From: Nostoc indistinguendum CM1-VF10
GTDB taxonomy: Bacteria > Cyanobacteriota > Cyanobacteriia > Cyanobacteriales > Nostocaceae
NCBI GenBank assembly: GCA_019359215.1
Contig: JAHHHS010000020.1
Coordinates: 1-64,000, forward strand
Reading direction: 5' to 3'
Length of the DNA: 64,000 bases
Shown: positions 17,726-25,570 of the stretch, piece after piece
How the letters are laid out: each line of letters opens with the position of its first letter
How positions within the stretch are numbered: the stretch's first letter is position 1
Notes under the pieces: model-generated
What the model was told of the DNA's origin: nothing
Database searches by the model: none
Seen by the model: only the letters and a program-made list of their open reading frames with translations
Translations under genes and position numbers: made by a program

Positions 17726-17858
17726 TTTTTTACCTCCTGAAAAAAGACTTTAAATAACAAATAGAATAGGTTGGATATTCAAACTAACGCTTGCATTTAT
17801 AAACTTGCAACTTATAGAAGTTATTGTTTTAACTTATAATAATTTTATTCTGGAATGC

Positions 17859-17882
17859 AGAGACGTAAAAACTTACGTCTCT
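17859..17882. repeat. AGAGACGTAA palindrome / possible terminator
   Basis: Perfect 10-bp inverted repeat AGAGACGTAA / TTACGTCTCT with a 4-nt loop, a common Nostoc palindromic repeat type. It lies downstream of the csbD gene (minus strand) and could act as its terminator. Confidence 0.55.
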
Positions 17883-18039
17883 ACAGAAGTTCCGATAATC
17901 AAGCTAGCCCTTTAACTTTCCACCTTTGCTAATAGGAGAAGAATGGGAGGTAGCATTTAATTCTGAATACTTCATGCTTTTTTGCAAAAATGGAATCCAT
18001 CCCATTCGTATCCCTAGGCTTTCTGCAAAAAATGAACTA

Positions 18040-18222
18040 TTAATCAATGTTTTTCTTCACATTATCTTTTACGTCTTCCATACCATGACGGACTTCGCTT
18101 TCAGCTTGCTTTGCTTTGCCTTCAGCTTTATCTTTTGGGTCTCCAGTTATTTCTGCTGCTGCTTCTTGGGCTTTACCTTCAATGTTTTTAGCAGTTGCTT
18201 TAGCCCGTTCTTCTAAGCTCAT
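18040..18222 (-). CDS. CsbD family stress protein
   Basis: A 60-aa highly charged, helix-forming CsbD-type protein: MSLEERAKATAKNIEGKAQE, then EITGDPKDKAEGKAKQAESE, then VKDNVKKNID. This family is induced by general stress in many bacteria, and its biochemical role is not known. The ATG at 18222 is chosen because AAGGAG lies 7-8 nt upstream; a longer frame from 18261 would cover that site. It is a monocistronic candidate with a palindrome downstream. Confidence 0.88.
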   Translation of the reverse strand: MSLEERAKATAKNIEGKAQEAAAEITGDPKDKAEGKAKQAESEVRHGMEDVKDNVKKNID

Positions 18223-18574
18223 TTGGTACTCCTTCTTTCTTTTATGAAAGGTTTGTTTCAAAGCTTTAAACTAACTTTGAAACTCTTTGTTATTACCTTT
18301 ACACAGTAGCTTAAAGTTTTTACTAAAGCCTTCCACCACAAGACATATTCAATAATTTGTAATTCATAATTCGTAATTCATAATTCAGAAAGGTAATTGC
18401 AATAAGCGTTCTGGCTGTTGGTTGAATAGAAAATAAAGTAAGCATAGCTTAGTTATCTATGCTAAAAGACATAGAAAAAGTGCAAATAAATATTGAATCT
18501 TTACTTTTTTTAGCTAAAAAAACCCAGTTTCATATAGGAACTGGGTTAATAAAGTTATGAGGATATTTTTTTGT
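18223..18574. other. intergenic region with AATTCATAATTC repeats
   Basis: Contains a short tandem tract of TAATTCATAATTCG words at about 18357-18386 and the terminator at 18521-18547. It has no gene. Confidence 0.45.
18521..18547 (-). terminator. rho-independent terminator of the 19-residue-repeat protein gene
   Basis: Nine-base stem AACCCAGTT / AACTGGGTT with a 9-nt loop; on the minus strand it is followed by a run of T. It lies 28 bp after the stop of the gene at 18575. Confidence 0.8.
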
Positions 18575-19027
18575 TTAATCTAGAAAACCCATCAGGCTTT
18601 CAGAGTTGTCAATCTCATTTGATGCTATTGGACGATTACCGAAGGTGGAATAGCTTTCATCAATTACCAATAAACTTGAGCCAATTGGACGAATCCCAGA
18701 GAGATTCATACTTTCAACAACTTGGAATGTATTAGCACCAATTGGACGAATGCCCATTGAGTTATAGGTTTCAACTACTTCTAAGCTACTGGTGCTAACG
18801 GGACGTACCCCAGCAATTGACAGGTGTTCAGCAACTTCTAAGTCGCTAGCGCCTATAGGACGAATTCCAGAAATCGCAAGTGTTCCAGAAGCTCCCACTG
18901 GCAGTTCATTAACTTCATCGACTTTATCAGCATTCAAGCTCTGGTCTTGTTGATTTTCAACTTCCTCTGTAGACTTGGCATACTTTTGCCGAGAACTGGT
19001 TGCTTTGCCAGTGTTGCTAATAGTCAT
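18575..19027 (-). CDS. protein with five 19-residue GIRPIG-type repeats
   Basis: A 150-aa protein with no signal peptide. After a polar, charged N-terminal third (about 1-45), the rest is five tandem units of exactly 19 residues, each starting with G-[IVN]-R-P-[IV] and containing a conserved hydrophobic-acidic segment: GIRPIGASDLEVAEHLSIA, GVRPVSTSSLEVVETYNSM, GIRPIGANTFQVVESMNLS, GIRPIGSSLLVIDESYSTF and a degenerate last unit GNRPIASNEIDN. The regular period suggests a repetitive beta structure or a multivalent binding scaffold. Similar Arg-Pro repeat proteins occur in cyanobacteria, but I know no function. A terminator follows; the gene stands alone upstream of uvrB, divergent from it. Confidence 0.7.
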   Translation of the reverse strand: MTISNTGKATSSRQKYAKSTEEVENQQDQSLNADKVDEVNELPVGASGTLAISGIRPIGASDLEVAEHLSIAGVRPVSTSSLEVVETYNSMGIRPIGANTFQVVESMNLSGIRPIGSSLLVIDESYSTFGNRPIASNEIDNSESLMGFLD

Positions 19028-19280
19028 AAATGAAAACCTCTGGTTTGTTAATTGAATTTTACAATAATTAAGGAAAGATGAAATTTTTTCCCATATACTT
19101 TAGAGTTTAACCTTAAACAACCTCATATAGATATAAGAATCTTTAAAACTGATACATAAGTAAATTTAAATAAATAATTTTTGTAAAGAATTATTACTAT
19201 TTATTTGCTCTAATAACCCAGCTACAATGGATACAGGGCGGAATCGTCACCATAAGATAGGGTATTTTCAGCAAAATTGT

Positions 19281-21278
19281 ATGGCAGAATTTTGTCTTCA
19301 AGCTCCCTTTAGTCCTACAGGCGATCAACCACAAGCGATCGCACAACTCACTGCTAGTATCCAAACGGGTAATCGTTACCAAACTTTACTAGGAGCCACT
19401 GGAACTGGTAAGACATTTTCGGTAGCAGCAGTTATTGAGAAAATTGGCAAGCCTACGTTAGTTCTGGCGCATAATAAAACCCTGGCTGCCCAGCTTTGTA
19501 ACGAATTGCGAGATTTCTTTCCCAACAACGCAGTTGAGTATTTTGTCAGCTACTACGATTACTATCAGCCAGAAGCTTATATTCCCGTTACCGATACTTA
19601 TATTGAAAAAACGGCTGCAATTAATGATGAAATAGATATGCTGCGGCATTCAGCGACGCGATCGCTTTTTGAACGCCGTGATGTCATTGTTGTTGCTTCC
19701 ATCAGTTGCATCTATGGTTTAGGAATGCCAGCAGAATATCTGAAAGCTGCCATCCCCCTTCAGATAGGTATGGAAGTAAATCAACGCCAAATTTTACGGG
19801 ATTTGGCAAACGTTCAATATAGCCGCAACGATATAGAAATGGGTCGCGGAAAGTTTCGCGTCCGAGGCGATGTCTTAGAAATTGGCCCAGCTTATGAAGA
19901 CCGAATAATTCGTGTCGAATTCTTTGGTGATGAAATTGACGCAATTCGCTACATTGATCCAGTGACAGGTGAAATTCTCAAGAGTTTGGAAGCGGTGAAT
20001 GTTTACCCGGCGCGTCACTTTGTCACCCCAGAAGAACGGTTAGAAGTAGCTTGTAATGACATTGCAGCAGAATTAAAACAGCAAAAACTAGACTTAGAAC
20101 AAGCTGGGAAACTATTAGAAGCGCAACGCATAGATCAACGTACACGCTATGACCTAGAAATGCTGCGCGAGGTAGGTTACTGCAACGGCGTTGAGAACTA
20201 TTCCCGTCATTTAGCAGGAAGACAAGCAGGAGAAGCACCAGAATGTTTAATTGATTATTTTCCCAAAGATTGGCTACTAGTTATAGATGAATCTCACGTT
20301 ACAGTGCCCCAAATTCGCGGGATGTACAACGGCGATCAAGCGAGAAAAAAAGTTTTAATTGAACATGGATTTCGGCTTCCTAGTGCTGCTGATAACCGTC
20401 CTTTGAAAGCAGAAGAATTTTGGCAAAAAGTGAATCAATGTATTTTTGTTTCAGCAACTCCGGGAAATTGGGAATTAGAAGTTTCTGAAGATCATGTAGT
20501 TGAACAAGTAATTCGACCAACTGGGGTGGTTGATCCAGAAATTTCTGTACGTCCCACAGAAGGACAAATTGATGATTTGTTGGGAGAAATTAAAGATAGA
20601 GCCGATCGCCATGAACGAGTGTTAATTACCACATTAACTAAACGGATGGCAGAAGATTTAACCGAATATTTGCAAGACCACGGTATAAGGGTAAGATATT
20701 TACATTCCGAGATTACTTCTATTGAGCGCATTGAAATTTTGCAGAACTTGCGCGAAGGGAAATTTGATGTATTAGTTGGTGTGAATTTGCTGCGGGAAGG
20801 CTTGGATTTACCCGAAGTTTCCTTAGTAGCAATTATGGATGCAGATAAAGAAGGTTTCTTGAGAACCGAGCGTTCCTTAATTCAAACTATTGGTAGAGCC
20901 GCGCGTCACATCCAGGGACAGGCGATTTTGTATGCCGATAATATGACAGGTAGCATGATTAAAGCTATTGATGAAACAGATAGACGCCGTGGTATTCAAA
21001 CAGCACATAATCGATTGCATGGGATTACACCACAACCAATTGTCAAAAAATCAAGTAATGCGATTTTGGCTTTTTTAGATGTATCTCGGCGGTTAAATGC
21101 AACTGACTTGAAAGTTGTAGATGAACATATAGATGAATTGCCATTAGAACAGATTCCAGGGTTGATTACTCTGTTAGAAGCGCAGATGAAAGAGGCGGCG
21201 AAGAAACTAGAATTTGAAGAGGCGGCAAAATTGCGCGATCGCATTAAACATCTGCGGGATAAAATGCTAGGAAATTAA
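19281..21278 (+). CDS. uvrB: excinuclease ABC subunit B
   Basis: A 665-aa UvrB, the damage-verification helicase-like component of nucleotide excision repair. Walker A GATGTGKT is at 38-45; the beta-hairpin region [12 protein letters not shown] clamps DNA; helicase motifs DESHVT, SATPG and the C-terminal IGRAARH are present. The last 35 residues form the UVR domain that binds UvrC ([20 protein letters not shown]). The ATG at 19281 ([17 protein letters not shown]) is the family start; the upstream ATG at 19227 would add 18 unrelated residues. The gene is intact, but copies of its last ~45 bp occur twice more downstream (21979 and 23329). Confidence 0.96.
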   Translation: MAEFCLQAPFSPTGDQPQAIAQLTASIQTGNRYQTLLGATGTGKTFSVAAVIEKIGKPTLVLAHNKTLAAQLCNELRDFFPNNAVEYFVSYYDYYQPEAYIPVTDTYIEKTAAINDEIDMLRHSATRSLFERRDVIVVASISCIYGLGMPAEYLKAAIPLQIGMEVNQRQILRDLANVQYSRNDIEMGRGKFRVRGDVLEIGPAYEDRIIRVEFFGDEIDAIRYIDPVTGEILKSLEAVNVYPARHFVTPEERLEVACNDIAAELKQQKLDLEQAGKLLEAQRIDQRTRYDLEMLREVGYCNGVENYSRHLAGRQAGEAPECLIDYFPKDWLLVIDESHVTVPQIRGMYNGDQARKKVLIEHGFRLPSAADNRPLKAEEFWQKVNQCIFVSATPGNWELEVSEDHVVEQVIRPTGVVDPEISVRPTEGQIDDLLGEIKDRADRHERVLITTLTKRMAEDLTEYLQDHGIRVRYLHSEITSIERIEILQNLREGKFDVLVGVNLLREGLDLPEVSLVAIMDADKEGFLRTERSLIQTIGRAARHIQGQAILYADNMTGSMIKAIDETDRRRGIQTAHNRLHGITPQPIVKKSSNAILAFLDVSRRLNATDLKVVDEHIDELPLEQIPGLITLLEAQMKEAAKKLEFEEAAKLRDRIKHLRDKMLGN

Positions 21279-21280
21279 CC

Positions 21281-21350
21281 TGAATCTTACGCTCACGAAT
21301 TAGCAATTACCCGCACAGAAAGGTTATTAGGTCAACGTTTGGGTGACAAA
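21281..21350 (+). pseudogene. Uma2-family gene remnant behind uvrB
   Basis: Directly after the uvrB stop. Bases 21291-21350 match 22157-22216 inside the intact Uma2 gene almost exactly (shared word AGCAATTACCCGCACAGAAA). The preceding GAATCTTA matches the intact gene's start region, so about 130 bp between the two GCT(C/G)AC words has been deleted. The frame is not open beyond this piece. Confidence 0.65.
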
Positions 21351-21418
21351 GCGCTCAACTTGCCGCCAAGAAGCGATAATGGATAAGATGCCATTTACGT
21401 TTTAAGAGTGTGGTAGCT

Positions 21419-21649
21419 ATGACTGAGTTACTTGAGCGTGCGATCGCACAATTGAAAACTTTACCTGTTGCCGAACAGGATGCGATCGCTGCTCGTCTTC
21501 TTGCTGAGATAGAGGATGAGCAAAGATGGAAAGCTCAGTTTGAATCTACTACAGATGCTCAGTGGGATCGTCTAGCTGATATGGTAAGGCAGGAAATTGC
21601 TGCTGGCGACATCACTCCTTTAGCTGACGTTTTTCCCTCTGAGCAATGA
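21419..21649 (+). CDS. antitoxin of a RelE/ParE-type toxin-antitoxin pair
   Basis: A 76-aa acidic, helical protein (MTELLERAIAQLKTLPVAEQ, then DAIAARLLAEIEDEQRW, then DRLADMVRQEIAAGDITPL) of the kind that neutralises RelE/ParE toxins in cyanobacteria. Its stop overlaps the ATG of the toxin gene by four bases (ATGA), indicating translational coupling. A GTG three codons upstream (21410) is an alternative start. The pair sits between two copies of the uvrB 3' end, so it was probably brought in as a module. It lacks an obvious DNA-binding motif, so autoregulation is uncertain. Confidence 0.72.
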   Translation: MTELLERAIAQLKTLPVAEQDAIAARLLAEIEDEQRWKAQFESTTDAQWDRLADMVRQEIAAGDITPLADVFPSEQ

Positions 21650-21915
21650 AGTCAAGTGTTACGAAGGTATTTCGCAAGAAACTTGATGAGCTTCCTGCAT
21701 CAGTTCAAGAACAAGCTGCCAAAGCCTATGCTCTTTGGCGTTCAGACCTTTACCATAATAGTCTTCAGTTCAAACGAGTTAGCCAGCGCCAACCTATCTA
21801 TTCGGCTCGTGTTAGTTTAGACTACCGCGTTCTTGGGTTGTTGCAGGATGATCACATTTATTGGTTCTGGATTGGCGCACATACAGAGTATGACGAGTTG
21901 CTTCAGAGGTTGTAG
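21646..21915 (+). CDS. RelE/ParE-superfamily toxin
   Basis: An 89-aa basic protein with RelE/ParE-type layout: an N-terminal helix region (VTKVFRKKLDELPASVQEQA), then FKRVSQRQPIYSARVSLDYRVLGLL and a final strand DHIYWFWIGAHTEYDELL. Conserved basic residues (K, R in YSARVSLDYR) and the C-terminal W-x-G-x-H-x-x-Y fit the plasmid-stabilisation/mRNA-interferase group. The target (gyrase or mRNA) cannot be told. It overlaps the antitoxin stop by 4 bp. Confidence 0.75.
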   Translation: MKSSVTKVFRKKLDELPASVQEQAAKAYALWRSDLYHNSLQFKRVSQRQPIYSARVSLDYRVLGLLQDDHIYWFWIGAHTEYDELLQRL

Positions 21916-21949
21916 CGCCAGCAGCCTAACCGTTAGCTTCTCCATGCAT

Positions 21950-21976
21950 GTAGGCGTAGCCCGTCGTAGACATCGC
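21950..21976. repeat. 27-bp dispersed repeat, copy 2
   Basis: Identical over 27 bp to 22551-22577 and near-identical to 444-470. It ends two bases before the second uvrB-tail copy. Confidence 0.85.
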
Positions 21977-21978
21977 CA

Positions 21979-22022
21979 GAAAGCATCTGCGGGATAAAAT
22001 GTTAGGACGTTAACGTGAATCT
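21979..22022 (+). repeat. second copy of the uvrB 3' end
   Basis: Closely matches 21247-21290, the last codons and stop of uvrB with flanking GAATCTTA (shared CATCTGCGGGATAAAATG). It leads into the intact Uma2 gene and contains that gene's candidate GTG start. Confidence 0.85.
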
Positions 22023-22554
22023 TATGCTGACCAATATTCGCCTAATTAGTGTTCGAGAATATCACAAAATGGCGGAAACGGGGATTTTTCATCCTGAAGA
22101 ACGCTTAGAGTTAATCGCGGGACAAATCATCAGAATGTCAGCAAAAGGTACTGCTCACGAATCAGCAATTACCCGCACAGAAAGGTTATTACGTCAACGT
22201 TTGGGTGAAAAAGTTTTATTAAGAATACAGTCACCAGTGCAACTTGATGATTATTCGGAACCAGAACCAGATATTTCAGTGGTGAAGCTGAATCCATTAG
22301 ATTATGAGGATCACCATCCCAATGCTTCCGAAGTGTTTTTACTGATTGAAATAGCTGATTCCAGTCTCAAATATGATCGAGAAGTAAAAGCGATCGCTTA
22401 TGCTAAGTCAGGTATTATTGAGTACTGGATTTTAGATGTGAATGGACGCAAGTTGTATATGTATCGTCTCCCCAGTCCAGACGGATATCACAGCGAGAGC
22501 ATACTTGCAGATGATGTGGCAATTTCACCTTTAGCTTTCCCTGATTGTGCGTAG
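22015..22554 (+). CDS. Uma2 family endonuclease-like protein
   Basis: A 179-aa member of the Uma2 (DUF820) family, a PD-(D/E)XK nuclease-fold group greatly expanded in cyanobacteria. Expected elements: EERLELIAGQIIRMSAKG, the acidic PEPDISVV, EVFLLIEIADSSLKYDREVK with the E-x-A-D/K active-site pattern, and YWILDVNGRKLYMYR. The biological substrate is unknown. The GTG at 22015 has a TTAGGA nearby; ATG 22024 is an alternative. The C-terminus ends abruptly (SPLAFPDCA) because a 27-bp repeat supplies a TAG; without it the frame would continue IRELLRKI. Confidence 0.82.
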   Translation: MNLMLTNIRLISVREYHKMAETGIFHPEERLELIAGQIIRMSAKGTAHESAITRTERLLRQRLGEKVLLRIQSPVQLDDYSEPEPDISVVKLNPLDYEDHHPNASEVFLLIEIADSSLKYDREVKAIAYAKSGIIEYWILDVNGRKLYMYRLPSPDGYHSESILADDVAISPLAFPDCA

Positions 22555-22577
22555 GCGTAGCCCGTCGTAGACATCGC
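22551..22577. repeat. 27-bp dispersed repeat, copy 3, inside the Uma2 gene end
   Basis: Identical to 21950-21976. It lies between GATTGTGC and AATTCGGG; removing 27 bp restores a continuous Uma2 reading frame to the TGA at 22602-22604. Confidence 0.85.
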
Positions 22578-22661
22578 AATTCGGGAATTATTGCGAAAAA
22601 TCTGAGAGGCGATCGCCAATATCAAATCAATGTTAGGTTGTAGTCGATGTGAGAAAGCCAC

Positions 22662-23258
22662 ATGTCACGCACGATCATTTGGTTGAATGGAGCCTTTGGG
22701 GTTGGCAAAACTCAAACTGCCTTCGAGATACACAGTCGAGTCCCTAATAGTTTTGTGTTCGATCCTGAACAAATTGGTTTTGCCCTTCGTAAAGTTGTAC
22801 CGCCATCAATGCATAGAGACTTCCAGGATCATCCGGTGTGGCGTGAGTTTACTTACCAAGGTTTACGGTATGTTGCAGAAAACTTTGCAGGAGAAATTAT
22901 TGTTCCAATGACCGTAGTTAATCCGCTCTACTACGAGCAAACCGTAGGAATGTTGCGTAAAGAGGGATTTCAGGTGCATCATTTTACCCTACTTGCTTCT
23001 CGCAACACGGTTTTGCGTCGATTGCGTCGGCGTGGTGATGGAAGCAGTTCTTGGGGCGCGGCTCAACTTGATCGTTGCATAAACTCCTTATCTGATCAGA
23101 GGTTTTCGGTTCATCTCAACACGGAGGGTAAGGCAATTGAGGCTGTTGCAGAGGAAATTGCTAATTATGTAGGTATCGATCTCAAACCTTCAACTTGGCA
23201 TCCAATCTTACGTCCTCTGAAACGGATGATTGTGCAGGTACGTCATATTCGCTTCTAG
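22662..23258 (+). CDS. tmrB: TmrB-like P-loop kinase/ATPase
   Basis: A 198-aa P-loop protein that resembles Bacillus TmrB (tunicamycin resistance) along its full length: IIWLNGAFGVGKTQTAFE at the N-terminus (Walker A at about 10-17), FDPEQIGFALR, then FAGEIIVPMTVVNPLYYE, HHFTLLAS and the basic RLRRRGDG, plus a C-terminal RMIVQVRHIRF like the membrane-associated tail of TmrB. TmrB binds tunicamycin and ATP. Whether this one confers resistance or is a general small-molecule kinase is not shown. It lies between the second and third copies of the uvrB 3' end, so it is likely acquired cargo. Confidence 0.78.
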   Translation: MSRTIIWLNGAFGVGKTQTAFEIHSRVPNSFVFDPEQIGFALRKVVPPSMHRDFQDHPVWREFTYQGLRYVAENFAGEIIVPMTVVNPLYYEQTVGMLRKEGFQVHHFTLLASRNTVLRRLRRRGDGSSSWGAAQLDRCINSLSDQRFSVHLNTEGKAIEAVAEEIANYVGIDLKPSTWHPILRPLKRMIVQVRHIRF

Positions 23259-23328
23259 TCAATCGATTATGGCGATCGCAGTTGATACTACTTCTAACAT
23301 AATCGCCTACAAAAGCGATTCTTCACAG

Positions 23329-23375
23329 TGCGCGATCGTATTAAACACCTACGGAATAAAATGCTGGGACGTTAG
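23329..23375 (+). repeat. third copy of the uvrB 3' end
   Basis: Resembles 21234-21280 (CGCGATCG(C/T)ATTAAACA, then AAAATGCT(A/G)GGA) with about eight differences, including the TTAG stop. It lies after the TmrB-like gene. Confidence 0.8.
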
Positions 23376-23455
23376 TGCTGGGTTAAGGTAGCAATTAAGA
23401 GAACACCCTTTTTTCGCTATCTTAAATTAAAGTAAATCATTAAGAGATCGCGCCA

Positions 23456-23512
23456 ATGGTTGCTTTACCCGATCGCATTCTGATGAGTGCAGAGGAATAT
23501 CTGGTTTCTTAG
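23456..23512 (+). pseudogene. N-terminal remnant of another Uma2-family gene
   Basis: ATG followed by VALPDRILMSAEEYLVS and a TAG. This is the typical beginning of a different Uma2 subfamily (PDR-x-x-MSAEEYL), with the remainder lost or scrambled into the following sequence. It follows the third uvrB-tail copy. Confidence 0.55.
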
Positions 23513-23649
23513 AAGCTGTTCATGAGCGGATCGCCCACTATGGATGAAAGAAACCATTCTGTTTTCTTAGGAGAGGGATATAAAATCCCACTTCTGTGTG
23601 TAGACATCCTTTTCACAAATTAACGAGAGAGTTAGTATGCCTCCTGCCT

Positions 23650-23718
23650 CACTTCGGCTCCCAACTCTTGGAGATGCTGCGCCCAAAGCGTAGCTATGCC
23701 GCAGGCTTTACGGCTACG
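23650..23718. repeat. dispersed ~70-bp repeat, copy 2 (inverted)
   Basis: Inverted match to 15633-15701. It lies 34 bp past the end of the secretion membrane-fusion gene (minus strand). Read in one frame it encodes FGSQLLEMLRPKRSYAAGFT, a peptide that appears in spurious annotated proteins. Confidence 0.75.
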
Positions 23719-23751
23719 CTCAGGACAAGCTCAGTACAAGTCATGCCTTCT

Positions 23752-25335
23752 TCATCGCACCTCTTTAAGAGTATCAATTTGCTTGGTAAACAACTCAGTG
23801 AACAAACTAAGCACAGTCCGTTCTTCACGTACTTTTATATTGGCACTGATGGACATACCTGATTGCAAGGTGACGGGTTTACCCCTAATCACTAAGGATT
23901 GTTTATTCAATGAAATTTTTGCCGGAAATCTATAAAACTGATGTGTTTGGTCTGGCGGTAATGCGTCTGACCCTATCCCAGCCACTTCGCCTTTGATATC
24001 GCCAAATTCGCTGTAAGGAAAGGAATCAATTCTAACATCTACCTTCATGCCTTTTCGGACAAAACCAATATCTTTATTAGTGATGAAAACTTCAGCTATA
24101 TAGTTTTCATTTGGGACAATTTGCAGCAGTTTTGTAGTTGGATTCGCAACAAAGCCAGGGTTTTTTGCTTGCAAATCGAAAACTGTTCCAGCTACAGGCG
24201 CGCGAAGTTCTTGATATTTAAGGTTTAACTGTGCTTGAGAGATTTTACTATTAACATCTGCCAAACGTTGTTCATTTTCTAGGAGAACCTTTGTGAATTG
24301 ACTATCGATTTCGGCAATGCGTGTTTTGTTATTAGATATATTGTCTAAAATGTTTTTATCAGAAACAGCTACTGTATTACTTAGCTCTTGCCGTCCTTTT
24401 TGAATATCAAACTGGAGGCGTTTCTGTTCTTCGCCTAGTTGTGCTACTTCCGCCGCGAGGGTTTGTACTTGTTGTTGTTGATTTAAATATTGAAGCTGGG
24501 AAATACCGCCTTCTTCTGCTAGTATTTTGAGTTTATCTAAAATCTGCTGTTGGATTGCTAAACCTGATTTAGTATCTTCTAATTTGACTTGGTTCTGAGA
24601 AAGTTGTTTCTTAGTTTTTTCTACCTCTAATTCCGCCGCCGCAGAGCGAGAATCTAATTCTCTTTTGGCAACTTGTAGACGCTGCTGTTCATCAATTCCT
24701 AATCTAGAATCTTGACCAGAATTTTTTAATTGAGTCCGCAATAAGTCATTTTCTGATACTAATGCTGCGCGACTTTTCAGTAGAAAAGCAGCTTCTGGCG
24801 GCAAATTACCGCGCATAAATAATAGTTCTGATTCTGTGGCGCTACTCGCTCCCATCAATCGACGATAAATCTGGTTTTCTTTAATTAATGCAACGCGAAT
24901 CTGGTTCAAAGAATTTAATTCGGCAGCAGAGGCTATAGAATCAAACGTCAGCAGCAAATCTCCTGCCTTTACTTCTTCTCCATCTTTAACATTAACTGTT
25001 TTCACTACTCCACTAACAGGAGCTTGAACTTCTTTGATTGTTCCCTGCGGCTTTAGTTGCCCTGTTGCTGGCACTACTTGCTCAATTTTGGCAATATAAG
25101 CCCAAGCAATTCCAAAGCAGGCTAGCGCCATTAGGGTAACCATGATTGTACGCGACCAAATTGGAGATTGGCGCAAGACAATAGATTGCTCAAATTCTTT
25201 AGAAGTTGAGTTGATTAAAGACTGTTGAGCAGCTTTCTGTTGTTTTGTAAGTATCTGTGAATCTTGCTTGACTCCATTTTTGTGATTGCCGTTTTTCTGA
25301 TTGGTGTTGAGGTGATTCCCATTAAGTTGAGTCAT
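23752..25335 (-). CDS. HlyD-family membrane fusion protein of type I secretion
   Basis: A 527-aa periplasmic adaptor. A polar Asn-rich cytoplasmic N-terminus (about 1-60) is followed by one membrane helix (TIMVTLMALACFGIAWAYIA), a lipoyl half-motif (VSGVVKTVNVKDGEEVKAGDLLLTFD), a long coiled-coil region (about 150-390), the second lipoyl half (ELRAPVAGTVFDLQ) and a beta-barrel region ending VREERTVLSLF. It should bridge the ABC exporter to an outer-membrane TolC-type channel. The exporter gene lies upstream on the same strand, 236 bp away across an ATTTTGG heptamer tract. Substrates are likely the RTX proteins encoded nearby. Confidence 0.9.
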   Translation of the reverse strand: MTQLNGNHLNTNQKNGNHKNGVKQDSQILTKQQKAAQQSLINSTSKEFEQSIVLRQSPIWSRTIMVTLMALACFGIAWAYIAKIEQVVPATGQLKPQGTIKEVQAPVSGVVKTVNVKDGEEVKAGDLLLTFDSIASAAELNSLNQIRVALIKENQIYRRLMGASSATESELLFMRGNLPPEAAFLLKSRAALVSENDLLRTQLKNSGQDSRLGIDEQQRLQVAKRELDSRSAAAELEVEKTKKQLSQNQVKLEDTKSGLAIQQQILDKLKILAEEGGISQLQYLNQQQQVQTLAAEVAQLGEEQKRLQFDIQKGRQELSNTVAVSDKNILDNISNNKTRIAEIDSQFTKVLLENEQRLADVNSKISQAQLNLKYQELRAPVAGTVFDLQAKNPGFVANPTTKLLQIVPNENYIAEVFITNKDIGFVRKGMKVDVRIDSFPYSEFGDIKGEVAGIGSDALPPDQTHQFYRFPAKISLNKQSLVIRGKPVTLQSGMSISANIKVREERTVLSLFTELFTKQIDTLKEVR

Positions 25336-25346
25336 AACGATTTTAA

Positions 25347-25373
25347 ATTTTGGATTTTGGATTTTGGATTTTT
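25347..25373. repeat. ATTTTGG heptamer tandem repeat
   Basis: Four copies of (A/G)ATTTTG in the gap between the ABC exporter gene and the HlyD gene, of STRR type. Confidence 0.75.
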
Positions 25374-25570
25374 TGTAAAGTAGGCACTGTTTACCGATGG
25401 GAAAACCTTGATTTTGATATTTGTGATAGTACCCACCCTACAGTCATTGCTACATCTATGGAATGTTGATCAAACTGAAAATCCTTTGATTAAGAGGCAG
25501 GGAGAAAGAATGTTTCCCCTTTTCTCCTCGCCCCCCTGCTTATTCACGCCATGCCTTCAGCAATCCCTAA

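Noticed and set aside
22662..23258. Adenylate or shikimate kinase for the P-loop gene behind Uma2
   Set aside because: The extended match to TmrB (FDPEQIGFALR, IIVPMTVV, HHFTL) is better than to these kinases.
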